In this document: positions 1 through 7,603 of the stretch, piece after piece
Numbering within the stretch: position 1 is the first letter of the stretch
How the letters are laid out: every line of letters begins with the position of its first letter
NCBI GenBank assembly: GCA_964583845.1
Contig: CAZOXG010000024.1
Span: forward strand, 1-15,624
DNA length: 15,624 bases
Source of the DNA: JBAWVR01 sp964583845
GTDB taxonomy: Bacteria > Patescibacteriota > Minisyncoccia > Phycocordibacterales > GWA1-40-21
Direction of reading: 5' to 3'
Notes under the pieces: model-generated
What the model was told of the DNA's origin: nothing
What the model saw: the letters and a program-made list of their open reading frames with translations, nothing else
Database searches by the model: none
Program-made: the position numbers and the translations under genes

Positions 1-2
1 GA

Positions 3-1043
3 ACATCATTGACAGTTGGAGAAGGTGGAATTCTTTCTTCTGGGTCATTATCTATATCTTCAACTTCAACCCCCTCTAATTTCGGCGGTAAAGTTGGAAT
101 AGGTAGTAGTACAAATCCCGCGACAGCACTTCAAGTCTTTGGCGATATTCGTGTTGGAACTGCCGGTACCAATGGCTGTATTCAGGGTTTTGGTGGTACC
201 GCTTTAACAGGAACTTGTTCTTCTGATGAAAGATTGAAAACTAATATTTTAGAAATTGCATCTACTACCTTCGAAAAATTCGCTGATTTAAAAGTTGTAA
301 ATTATGAATGGAACGATTTAGCTGCAACCACTTATCAAAATCCTAAGGGTGTTAGTAATTTAGGTTATACCGCTCAAAATGTAGAATCAATTTTTCCTGA
401 ATTAGTAACCCTGGACTCTAATGGTTACAAACAGGTGAATTATAATGGTGTACTAATGTATGCTGTTGAAGCGATTAAGGAATTGTCATCTAAATTCAAA
501 AATGGTTTAACTTACATTAAAAATGTTATCGCCGAATCATTGACCGTTGGTTCACCAACCAAACCAATCGGTATCACGGTGTATGATGATTATGGTAAGC
601 CTGCTTGTATGTCAGTGCGTGAGGCTAATTCTGGCTCTGTAAGAGTTACTCCGGGAGAGTGCGGTGTTATTAATTTGAATCAAACTCAGCAAGTCTCTAT
701 AGTTTCAACTCCAGTCACAACCCCAGTAATTACTCCTGAAGTTCCTACTTCAATCTCGACGACCACAACACCTTTACAACCAGAAGTCTCAACCACTACC
801 GCTACCACTACTCCAGAAATTTCCACTCCGACTCCAATTGAATTAACAGCTATCACTTTGCCAATCATTGAATCAGTAGTGACCACCACTCCAGTCGTAA
901 CTCTACCAGTCGAACTTACCACCGAAGTCTCCACTTCAACCACACCTGAACCCGAAACTATTTCCACTTCCAGTGCCGCCTCCATTCTTATTCCTGTTGA
1001 AGCGGTAAAAAACTTCCTTTTGAATTTGTTTGGGTTAAGATAA
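3..1043 (+). CDS. Surface/fibre protein with peptidase S74 domain, 3' part
   Basis: The frame is open to the left edge (a TTG at 9 is not a convincing start), so this is the C-terminal part of a longer gene. Numbering from 9, residues 28-50 resemble the VGIG...A.LQV.GDI segments that precede trimeric fibre tips. Residues 71-160 form an S74 intramolecular chaperone domain: it opens with SSDERLKTNI and continues with GYTAQNVESIFPELV and a YNGVLMYAVEAIKEL-like helix. In phage endosialidases and tail spikes this domain trimerises the fibre and then cleaves itself at the Ser of the SD motif, here S72 at 222-224. What follows is unusual: about 45 residues with two cysteines, then a Thr/Pro/Ser/Val-rich tail of about 110 residues (680-1000) ending in a short hydrophobic segment. 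No phage genes are nearby, so a cell-surface adhesin is more likely than a tail fibre. The domain call is solid; the function is inferred. Confidence 0.85.
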   Translation, partial: TSLTVGEGGILSSGSLSISSTSTPSNFGGKVGIGSSTNPATALQVFGDIRVGTAGTNGCIQGFGGTALTGTCSSDERLKTNILEIASTTFEKFADLKVVNYEWNDLAATTYQNPKGVSNLGYTAQNVESIFPELVTLDSNGYKQVNYNGVLMYAVEAIKELSSKFKNGLTYIKNVIAESLTVGSPTKPIGITVYDDYGKPACMSVREANSGSVRVTPGECGVINLNQTQQVSIVSTPVTTPVITPEVPTSISTTTTPLQPEVSTTTATTTPEISTPTPIELTAITLPIIESVVTTTPVVTLPVELTTEVSTSTTPEPETISTSSAASILIPVEAVKNFLLNLFGLR

Positions 1044-1077
1044 ACGCTTGTATTTGATACTACAATTACTAAACTCT

Positions 1078-1113
1078 AAGGCCCTAATTTACCAAGTAAA
1101 TTAGGGCCTTTTT
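1078..1113 (+). terminator. Intrinsic terminator after the S74 gene
   Basis: A perfect 15-bp stem (1078-1092 with 1096-1110) closes a 3-nt loop CAA and is followed by a T run. It lies 35 nt after the stop and separates the surface gene from gyrB. Confidence 0.9.
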
Positions 1114-1158
1114 GACTCATTAGACCACATATCTTGTCTTCCTTTTGTGGATTGCATT

Positions 1159-1167
1159 TGATATAAT
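1159..1167 (+). promoter_or_regulatory. Extended -10 promoter for gyrB
   Basis: TGATATAAT matches the extended -10 consensus TGN-TATAAT. No good -35 hexamer lies 17 nt upstream (TTCCTT at 1139-1144), as is usual for extended -10 promoters. It would give a 5' UTR of about 50 nt before the ATG at 1227. Confidence 0.6.
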
Positions 1168-1226
1168 TACAGCATATAAATCAATCAAATTGGTTATTAA
1201 TTTTTATTATTCATTATTAAATTTCT

Positions 1227-3305
1227 ATGGCAAAGGAGGAAAAGAAACAGAAGAGTTATGGTGCTGATCAGATCAAAGTCTTAGAAGGACTTGAACCTGT
1301 TCGTATGCGTCCGGGTATGTATATCGGTACAACTGGACCAGATGGTCTGCATCATTTGATTACAGAAATCTTTGATAACTCTCGTGACGAAGCAATGAAC
1401 GGTTTTGCCGATCATATTGAAGTAGCTCTTTTGCCAGGTAACCGTGTTCGTGTCGTGGATAATGGCCGTGGTATTCCAGTTGATATGCACAAACAAACAA
1501 AGGTTTCCGCTTTGGAAACTATTATGACCGTGCTTCATGCTGGTGGTAAATTTGGTGACGAAGGTTACAATGTCTCCGGTGGTCTTCATGGTGTAGGTGC
1601 CTCGGTGGTAAATGCTCTATCTATCTACATGAAAGTTTCCGTCCATAAAGATGGTGGTATTTATATGCAGGAATATTCCCAAGGTAAGAAAAAGGCGGCC
1701 GTTAAGAAGATTGGTACTACCAAAAACCATGGCACTATTACAATCTTTGAACCAGATGCAATTATTTTTAAGGAGGGAACAGCTTTCGATTGGAATCGTG
1801 TGGTAACTCATATGCGTCAGCAAGCTTATTTGGTAAAGGGATTACGTATTAGTACTATTGATGCACGTGAGATTGCTGAAGAGATTGATGATTCAGAATG
1901 TTATTATTTATCTGAGATTGGTTTAAATTGTCCATCTTTTTCATTTTATTTTGAAGGAGGTCTTTTGTCTTTAGTTAAATTTTACAATCAATTCCAAAAG
2001 CCGATTCAAAAAAATGTTTTTTATGTTGAAAAATCAGCCGAGGGTATTGAAGACGTAGAAATTTCTTTGCAATACGTAGATGATATTTCTAGTCGCATTA
2101 TGTCCTATGCCAATAATATCAATACACCAGAGGGTGGTACTCACGTTACCGGTTTTAAAACTGCCTTAACTAGAACCTTAAATACTTATGCCAAGAATAA
2201 TAATATGGCTAAGGATGGGGAAGATAACTTGACTGGCGATGATGTTTTGGAAGGTATTACAGCAGTGGTTTCGGTTAAACTTAGAGCTGATAAAATTCAG
2301 TTTGAAGGTCAGACAAAATCAAAACTTGGAACTACCGAAGCACAAAGTGTAGTGGCCACAGTTTTTGCTGAAGCTTTCTCTCAATTCTTGGAAGAAAATC
2401 CGGAAGACGCTCGTTCTATAGTGAACAAAGGCTTCTTGGCAATGAAAGCTCGTAAGGCAGCCAAGGCTGCTAAAGATTCCGTTCTTCGTAAAGGTGCTCT
2501 CGAGGGTATGACCTTACCAGGTAAACTGGCTGATTGTCAGACTAGAGATGCCTCCGAATCAGAAGTCTTTATTGTGGAGGGAGATTCTGCGGGTGGTACA
2601 GCTAAAATGGGACGTGATCGTCGCACTCAAGCAATCCTGCCTTTGAGAGGAAAGATTTTGAATATTGAACGCGCTCGTTTAGATCGTATGCTCGGTTCTG
2701 AACAAATTAAGAATTTGGTAGTGGCTATGGGAACAATGATTGGTGATACTTTTGATGTTTCAAAATTACGCTATCATAAAGTTATTATTGCAACTGATGC
2801 CGACGTGGACGGTGCTCATATTCGTACTTTGCTTTTAACTCTGTTCTACAGACATTTTTTACCATTGATTGAAGGTGGATTTATTTATATCGCTCAACCG
2901 CCATTGTATAAAGTTAAAATGGGTAAGGAAGTATTTTACTTATATTCTGAAGAAGAAAAAGTGGCAAAATTTGGTAAGGATGTACCAGTTCAATCTGAAA
3001 CAAATGATGAAGAGATAATAGAAGAGGGTACTGAAGATGAATCTAAAGCCGAAAAAGGTAAGGGTAAAAAAGATGAAAAGAAATTAGAAAAAATTAACGT
3101 TCAGCGTTATAAAGGTCTCGGAGAGATGAATTCAGAAGAGTTGTGGGAGACAACCATGGATCCATTAAGAAGAATTTTGAAACAAGTGAAAATTGAAGAT
3201 GCTCAAGATGCGGATAAAGTCTTTGATATGTTGATGGGTACGGACGTTCCAGCTCGTAAATCTTTCATTCAAAGTAACGCCAAAATGGCGAATTTGGATA
3301 TTTAG
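1227..3305 (+). CDS. gyrB: DNA gyrase subunit B
   Basis: ATPase subunit of the type IIA topoisomerase that introduces negative supercoils with GyrA. All key motifs are visible. In the GHKL ATPase these are DNSRDEAMNG (50-59), VVDNGRGIP (76-84) and GGLHGVGASVVNALS (118-132). The QTK loop is at 362-364. In the TOPRIM domain they are EGDSAGG (451-457), PLRGKILN (472-479) and the metal-binding DADVD (524-528). The C-terminal signature QRYKGLGEMN (626-635) is followed by ELWETTMDP. These motifs favour GyrB over ParE. The length of 692 residues exceeds the usual ~640 because of a charged Glu/Lys-rich insertion at about 585-623, just before the QRYKGLGEMN segment. The ATG at 1227 has no Shine-Dalgarno upstream; an AAGGAGG at 1232-1238 lies inside codons 2-5 and only encodes AKEE. 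The gene is monocistronic between an extended -10 promoter and a strong terminator. Confidence 0.97.
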   Translation: MAKEEKKQKSYGADQIKVLEGLEPVRMRPGMYIGTTGPDGLHHLITEIFDNSRDEAMNGFADHIEVALLPGNRVRVVDNGRGIPVDMHKQTKVSALETIMTVLHAGGKFGDEGYNVSGGLHGVGASVVNALSIYMKVSVHKDGGIYMQEYSQGKKKAAVKKIGTTKNHGTITIFEPDAIIFKEGTAFDWNRVVTHMRQQAYLVKGLRISTIDAREIAEEIDDSECYYLSEIGLNCPSFSFYFEGGLLSLVKFYNQFQKPIQKNVFYVEKSAEGIEDVEISLQYVDDISSRIMSYANNINTPEGGTHVTGFKTALTRTLNTYAKNNNMAKDGEDNLTGDDVLEGITAVVSVKLRADKIQFEGQTKSKLGTTEAQSVVATVFAEAFSQFLEENPEDARSIVNKGFLAMKARKAAKAAKDSVLRKGALEGMTLPGKLADCQTRDASESEVFIVEGDSAGGTAKMGRDRRTQAILPLRGKILNIERARLDRMLGSEQIKNLVVAMGTMIGDTFDVSKLRYHKVIIATDADVDGAHIRTLLLTLFYRHFLPLIEGGFIYIAQPPLYKVKMGKEVFYLYSEEEKVAKFGKDVPVQSETNDEEIIEEGTEDESKAEKGKGKKDEKKLEKINVQRYKGLGEMNSEELWETTMDPLRRILKQVKIEDAQDADKVFDMLMGTDVPARKSFIQSNAKMANLDI

Positions 3306-3314
3306 TTAGAAGGG

Positions 3315-3364
3315 AAAACGGCCAGCTTTAAGGTTCTGAATAACCTTAAAGCTGGCCGTTTTAT
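3315..3364 (+). terminator. Intrinsic terminator after gyrB
   Basis: A perfect 21-bp inverted repeat (3315-3335 with 3342-3362) has a 6-nt loop CTGAAT and ends in a T run. It starts 10 nt after the gyrB stop. The stem is unusually long for an intrinsic terminator. Confidence 0.92.
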
Positions 3365-3434
3365 TATGCCTATTTCAATATATCTAGTTTTATGGCCGTA
3401 TTTTGACACGGGTCTATAATAGTGTCATTATATC

Positions 3435-3463
3435 TTGACTTTTATGTAACGTTGTGCTATTCT
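3435..3463 (+). promoter_or_regulatory. Sigma-70-type promoter of first surface paralogue
   Basis: TTGACT-N17-TATTCT, with an extended -10 TG (TGCTATTCT). It predicts a 5' UTR of about 95 nt. The promoter of the second paralogue (5457-5485) has the same spacing and shares TGTAA and GTGC inside the spacer. Confidence 0.7.
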
Positions 3464-3563
3464 TATTACAGGATCTCAAACTGTGGTTAAGTCTTTAAAA
3501 TCTATTTTTATTGGTAGAAACCTTTGGTTTTGGGGTTTTATTATTGTTTAAAATTAATAAATT

Positions 3564-5393
3564 ATGAAAAATTATATGAAAAATATAACTAAATATCTTG
3601 GATCATTAACTTTTGTATTTTTGGCCGTTTTGGCTTTTAGTACAGTTAGTGTTAAAGAGGCCGAAGCTTCAAACTTTTTGAATAAAGTGCTTTGTGTAGT
3701 TGATCACGGTCGTTGTGACGAAGGTGGTTCAAAAACTACTTATGTTGCCACTACTCCAGCTATCACCAACGCTTCTTGTTACGCCAATTCTACCTCTTTG
3801 GTTGAAAATGGTTCTACAAGTTGGACAGCGACCGCTTCTGGTGGTAATGGAACTTTTACCTATTCTTGGTCCGGTACTGACGCCTTGTCTGGTTCTGGTT
3901 CATCAATTTCCAAACAGTATTATTATAGTGGAGTAAAGTCTGCTCAGGTAACTGTAACTTCAGGATCTCAAACTCTCAATGTGTCTTGTAATAATACTAT
4001 CAACGTTACAAGTCAGAACAACAATAATAACAACAACAATAATAACTCCAACCCTTCTATAACTGGTTACTGTTACCCAAACACCTCTAGTGTTTCAACC
4101 AACAACTCCGTCACCTGGACTGCGAGTGTGGTTGGTGGTAATGGTTCATATAACTACTCTTGGTCAGGCATTGATGCTCTCTCTGGTTCCGGTTCAAATA
4201 TTTACAAGACATATTATTACTCTGGTATAAAAACCGCCTCGGTCTATGTAACCTCTGGATCTCAATCAGCAACTATTTATTGTACGAATACTGTAAATGT
4301 AATAGACAACAATAATTATAATAACAATTATAACAACAACAATAATTATAATTACAATAATCTTACGGTAAGTTGTCGTCCAAATACTACTACTGCAAAT
4401 ACTAATGATTCAGTATATTGGACCGCTTATGCCACTGGTGGTAATGGTAATTATACTTATGATTGGTCAGGTGTTGATGGTTTGTATGGATCAGCTTCTT
4501 CAGTCTATAAAGCATATTATTATTCAGGTTATAAAACCGGTTCAGTAACTGTTTACTCAAATGGTCAAAGTGTTACTCGTTCTTGTGATGGCTCTGTAAC
4601 TATTAACGATAATAATTACAACTATAACAATAATAACAATTACAATTATACCCAGCCTTTGAATGTAACCTGTAATGCTTCGGCCGTCTCTGGTTCGCAA
4701 GGTAACTCAATTACTTGGTCTGCTCAGGTGACCGGTGGAACTGGATACAACTCTTATTCTTGGTCGGGTACTGATAGTTTGTCTGGTTATGCCCAATCTC
4801 TTAGTAAGACTTATTGGATGGGTGGTATTAAAACCGCCTCTGTAACCGTAACTTCTGGAACTCAAAGTGTAACTCGTGTTTGTAGTAATACCGTGTCAAT
4901 TACAGTTACTCCAATTACTATTCCTACAACCACCGGTGGCGACTATCCTCCAACCACTACCTACGTTGCTCCAAAAACTTACCCTCAACTAGAAGTTGCT
5001 TGTTCAGCTAATACCGCTGCTGCAAATGTAAACGATACTGTCGTTTGGATAGCAGCCGCTAAAGGTGGATCTGGTACTTATACTTACAAATGGGAAGGCT
5101 CCGAAGGTATTACTGGTACGACAAATTATGTCGCGAAGAATTATTATGATAATGGCAATAAAATCGCTGTTCTAACGCTAAAATCCGCTGGTCAAAGTTT
5201 GACCAAGATTTGTGGTAATGTTGCCGTCGGTGGTGTAGTTGCCTCAAATAGCAATCTTTCTGCCTCAGCTGTCTTTGGAAGTGCTACTCCATGGATTATG
5301 ATTGTTCTCTTCTTGTTAACGATTATAATTATCGCTTTCGTTCTATACTTTTTAAGTCTAAAGAAGGAAGCTGCTGCTAAGACAACTAAGTAA
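3564..5393 (+). CDS. Secreted membrane-anchored protein, five Ig/PKD-like domains
   Basis: Layout: signal peptide (residues 1-36, probable cut after AEA), a short region with C44 and C51, five repeated beta-rich domains, and a C-terminal membrane helix (577-597) with a short Lys-rich cytoplasmic tail. Each domain starts and ends with Cys: C72-C142, C170-C240, C271-C341, C370-C440 and C480-C550, always 70 residues apart. Each has a W..A..GG.G.Y.Y.W.G core and a G.K.A.V.V.S strand, which suggests an Ig/PKD-like sandwich closed by a disulfide. Domains 1-4 are joined by Asn/Tyr-rich linkers; domain 5 follows a Thr/Pro linker. This points to an extended cell-surface stalk or adhesin; no enzyme motif is seen. 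The start is uncertain: ATG 3564 and in-frame ATG 3576 are both possible. The paralogue supports 3576, since only the second ATG is in frame there. There is no Shine-Dalgarno. The gene is transcribed alone and forms a tandem pair with 5609-7450. Confidence 0.85.
   Translation: MKNYMKNITKYLGSLTFVFLAVLAFSTVSVKEAEASNFLNKVLCVVDHGRCDEGGSKTTYVATTPAITNASCYANSTSLVENGSTSWTATASGGNGTFTYSWSGTDALSGSGSSISKQYYYSGVKSAQVTVTSGSQTLNVSCNNTINVTSQNNNNNNNNNNSNPSITGYCYPNTSSVSTNNSVTWTASVVGGNGSYNYSWSGIDALSGSGSNIYKTYYYSGIKTASVYVTSGSQSATIYCTNTVNVIDNNNYNNNYNNNNNYNYNNLTVSCRPNTTTANTNDSVYWTAYATGGNGNYTYDWSGVDGLYGSASSVYKAYYYSGYKTGSVTVYSNGQSVTRSCDGSVTINDNNYNYNNNNNYNYTQPLNVTCNASAVSGSQGNSITWSAQVTGGTGYNSYSWSGTDSLSGYAQSLSKTYWMGGIKTASVTVTSGTQSVTRVCSNTVSITVTPITIPTTTGGDYPPTTTYVAPKTYPQLEVACSANTAAANVNDTVVWIAAAKGGSGTYTYKWEGSEGITGTTNYVAKNYYDNGNKIAVLTLKSAGQSLTKICGNVAVGGVVASNSNLSASAVFGSATPWIMIVLFLLTIIIIAFVLYFLSLKKEAAAKTTK
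4017..4046 (+). repeat. AAC/AAT triplet tract, ten Asn codons
   Basis: Ten consecutive AAC or AAT codons encode N152-N161, the linker between domains 1 and 2. The tract is prone to slippage by whole codons; the matching tract in the paralogue (6062-6079) has only six. Confidence 0.9.
4308..4361 (+). repeat. Asn/Tyr-coding triplet tract
   Basis: Eighteen codons, almost all AAC, AAT or TAT/TAC, encode the linker (residues 249-266) between domains 2 and 3. Confidence 0.85.
4605..4649 (+). repeat. Asn/Tyr-coding triplet tract
   Basis: Fifteen codons of the same AAY/TAY type (one GAT) encode the linker from residue 348, between domains 3 and 4. Confidence 0.85.
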
Positions 5394-5419
5394 TATTTAA
5401 CCGAAATCAGTGTAAAAAA

Positions 5420-5453
5420 ACCACCAAATTCCTCCTGGAATCTGGTGGTCTTT
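5420..5453 (+). terminator. Intrinsic terminator after first surface paralogue
   Basis: A 13-bp stem (5420-5432 with 5437-5449) carries one A-C mismatch and a TCCT loop. It is preceded by an A run and followed by CTTTA, a weak T tract. It ends just before the -35 box of the next promoter. Confidence 0.7.
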
Positions 5454-5456
5454 AGT

Positions 5457-5485
5457 TTGACCACCTTGTAATTTAGTGCTATCCT
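5457..5485 (+). promoter_or_regulatory. Sigma-70-type promoter of second surface paralogue
   Basis: TTGACC-N17-TATCCT with an extended -10 TG (TGCTATCCT). It starts 4 nt after the preceding terminator and gives a 5' UTR of about 115 nt. Its layout mirrors the promoter at 3435-3463. Confidence 0.68.
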
Positions 5486-5597
5486 GACCTTAGAAACCCT
5501 TTTTGTCACTGACTCCGGTTGGAATAAACGGTGGGCTGTAAATTACATTTACAGGGTTTTTAAATTGTTTAAATATTATTAAAATTTACTAATTTAT

Positions 5598-5612
5598 ATG
5601 AAAATTATATGA
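5598..5612 (+). other. Four-codon upstream ORF overlapping the next start
   Basis: ATG at 5598 reads MKII and stops at TGA 5610-5612, which overlaps the ATG of the surface gene (5609-5611) as ATGA. In the first paralogue the same segment has one more A, which puts the upstream ATG in frame. It could act by termination-reinitiation, or it may be only the remnant of a one-base deletion. Confidence 0.35.
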
Positions 5613-7450
5613 AAAATATAACTAAATATTTCGGTAGTTTATCCATAGTCTTCGTGTCTTTGGTAGCTTTGGCTATGGTTAATATAGAATCAGCCCAAGC
5701 TTGGCATATTAGCGGTTTTCAAATAAAGGGTGGTACACCATCTTGGCTTGGTGGCGATGGTGATAGTTCTTCAGCTTCAGCTGTTACCGCTCCAACTCCA
5801 GCAATCACAAGTGCTTCTTGCTATGCTAATGCCAATAATCTACCTTTAAATGGTTTTGCAACTTGGACAGCAACAGCTTCTGGTGGTAATGGTGCTTTCA
5901 CCTATTCTTGGTCGGGTACTGACGCCTTGTCTGGTTCAGGAGCTACTATCTCCAAACAATATATAGTTAGTGGTATAAAATCTGCCGTAGTCACTATAAA
6001 TTCTGGCACTCAAACTTTGACAGTTTCCTGCGGTAATACAATCAACGTTTCTACTGATCAGAATAATAACAATAATAACTCTTCAATTTCAGGTTATTGT
6101 TACCCAAACACCACTAGTGTTTCAACCAACAACTCCGTCACTTGGACTGCGAATGTAGTTGGTGGTAATGGTTCATATAACTACTCTTGGACTGGAACTG
6201 ATTCTTTATCTGGATCTGGTTCATCTATTTATAAAACCTACTATTACTCTGGTACTAAAACTGCGTCGGTTTATGTAACTTCAGGTACTCAGTCGGCGAC
6301 AATTTATTGTAGTAATTCCGTTGGTGTTTTAGATAATTATTACAATAATAACTATAATTATAATAACTATGGTTACGGTAATTTATCTGTTACTTGTCAG
6401 CCAAGTATTTACAATGCCAATATCGGTGAGACTATTTACTGGTATGCGACTGCTTCCGGTGGTAATGGAAATTATACTTATTCTTGGACTGGTACGGATG
6501 ATATGTTTGGTAGCGGTTCTTCTTTGAGTCGGGTGTACTGGTTAGCCGGTTCCAAAACTGCTTCCGTAACGGTTTATTCGAATGGCCAAACTGCCACTCA
6601 ATATTGTAATAGCGCCGTAAACGTTCTCAGTAATTACAATAATGGTTATTATAATAATTACAACAATAGTAACGCTTATAATAACTATAACTATCTTCAA
6701 CCTTTAAATGTAACTTGTTCAGCTAACACTATTTCCACTCTTTCAGGAGACACCGTAGTCTGGACCGCGGTTCCAACTGGTGGTGTCGGTACTTATACAT
6801 ATAATTGGTCAGGTATCGATGGCCTGTACGGGTCAAATCAAACTGTTTCAAAAAACTATTGGTTGCCTGGTGTAAAAACAGCCGGATTAACAGTTACTTC
6901 TGGAGTCCAATCCGTGACCAGAACTTGTAGTAATTTAGTTACTGTATCTGTTCGTCCGATTACTTTAGTTAATACCACTCCTACCACCGGTGGCGACTAT
7001 CCTCCAACCACAACCTATGTTGCTCCTAAAACCTACCCTCAACTAGAAGTCGCATGTTCAGCTAACACTGCTACTGCTAATGTAAACGACACTGTTGTTT
7101 GGATTGCAGCTGCCAAGGGTGGATCTGGTACTTATACTTACAAATGGGAGGGTTCTGAAGGTATCGCTGGTACGACAAATTATGTTGCAAAGAACTATTA
7201 TGATAATGGAATCAAGACCACTGTTCTAACTGTCGCTTCAGCAGGTCAAACCTTAACCAAAGTTTGCGGTACTGTTAACGTTGGTAATGTTAGTGTTGCG
7301 ACTTCAACAAATATGAATCTCGGTGCCTCATCATTCTTTGGTGGTTGGGCTGGATGGATTCTTTTGATTGTTTTGATGGCAACGGTAATATTTATGGGAA
7401 TAATGCTTTATTTCTTGAATTTGAAACATAGCGTTCCCCCAGTTAAGTAA
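5609..7450 (+). CDS. Secreted membrane-anchored protein, five Ig/PKD-like domains (paralogue)
   Basis: Paralogue of 3564-5393 with the same architecture. It has a signal peptide (residues 1-31, probable cut after AQA), a Gly/Ser-rich entry segment without cysteine, five domains, a membrane helix (about 582-603) and a short tail. The only cysteines are the ten domain cysteines: C71-C141, C164-C234, C263-C333, C370-C440 and C483-C553, each pair exactly 70 residues apart. Linker lengths differ from the paralogue (six Asn instead of ten in linker 1; a longer Asn/Tyr linker 3), while domain lengths do not. Domain 5 and the preceding GGDYPPTTTYVAPKTYPQLE linker are nearly identical in protein between the two genes. 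The ATG at 5609 is the only in-frame start giving a signal peptide, and no Shine-Dalgarno precedes it. The protein is probably displayed on the surface together with its neighbour. Ligand and partner are unknown. Confidence 0.85.
   Translation: MKNITKYFGSLSIVFVSLVALAMVNIESAQAWHISGFQIKGGTPSWLGGDGDSSSASAVTAPTPAITSASCYANANNLPLNGFATWTATASGGNGAFTYSWSGTDALSGSGATISKQYIVSGIKSAVVTINSGTQTLTVSCGNTINVSTDQNNNNNNSSISGYCYPNTTSVSTNNSVTWTANVVGGNGSYNYSWTGTDSLSGSGSSIYKTYYYSGTKTASVYVTSGTQSATIYCSNSVGVLDNYYNNNYNYNNYGYGNLSVTCQPSIYNANIGETIYWYATASGGNGNYTYSWTGTDDMFGSGSSLSRVYWLAGSKTASVTVYSNGQTATQYCNSAVNVLSNYNNGYYNNYNNSNAYNNYNYLQPLNVTCSANTISTLSGDTVVWTAVPTGGVGTYTYNWSGIDGLYGSNQTVSKNYWLPGVKTAGLTVTSGVQSVTRTCSNLVTVSVRPITLVNTTPTTGGDYPPTTTYVAPKTYPQLEVACSANTATANVNDTVVWIAAAKGGSGTYTYKWEGSEGIAGTTNYVAKNYYDNGIKTTVLTVASAGQTLTKVCGTVNVGNVSVATSTNMNLGASSFFGGWAGWILLIVLMATVIFMGIMLYFLNLKHSVPPVK
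6632..6694 (+). repeat. Asn/Tyr-coding linker tract
   Basis: Twenty-one codons, mostly AAY and TAY, encode the linker (residues 342-362) between domains 3 and 4. It is longer than the equivalent in the first paralogue. Confidence 0.8.
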
Positions 7451-7462
7451 AAAAAAGTTTAT

Positions 7463-7500
7463 AAAAACACTCTTTTCTAAACCAGGGAAGAGTGTTTTTT
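7463..7500 (+). terminator. Intrinsic terminator after second surface paralogue
   Basis: A perfect 12-bp stem (7463-7474 with 7488-7499) has a 13-nt loop, an upstream A tract and a run of six T. It starts 12 nt after the stop. Confidence 0.88.
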
Positions 7501-7555
7501 AATTTTGGGTCGAGGTGACCTATGCAAAACTTGACCAGAAACAAGTTGAAGCTTG

Positions 7556-7584
7556 TTGCCAAGATAGAATAAGTATGGTAAGAT
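7556..7584 (+). promoter_or_regulatory. Promoter of the small Cys-rich gene pair
   Basis: TTGCCA-N17-TAAGAT with an extended -10 TG (TGGTAAGAT). A 6-bp inverted repeat (AACAAG 7540-7545, CTTGTT 7552-7557) touches the -35 box and could be an operator; that last point is speculative. Confidence 0.55.
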
Positions 7585-7603
7585 ACTTTTTGAATACCTT
7601 GGG

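Noticed and set aside
686..985. Minus-strand open frame rich in Val, Glu and Gly
   Set aside because: It is the reverse complement of the Thr/Pro-rich tail of the S74 protein, with no ribosome binding site or domain.
1232..1238. AAGGAGG as a ribosome binding site for a later gyrB start
   Set aside because: It lies inside codons 2-5 and no in-frame start follows at suitable distance; the next ATG (around 1257) is out of frame.
3403..3420. TTGACA followed by TATAAT upstream of the first surface gene
   Set aside because: The two hexamers are only 6 nt apart, so they cannot form one sigma-70 promoter; the pair at 3435-3463 has the right spacing.
4017..4649. Regularly spaced repeats resembling an array
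   Set aside because: They are Asn/Tyr codon runs inside a continuous coding frame, without constant repeats and unique spacers, so not CRISPR.
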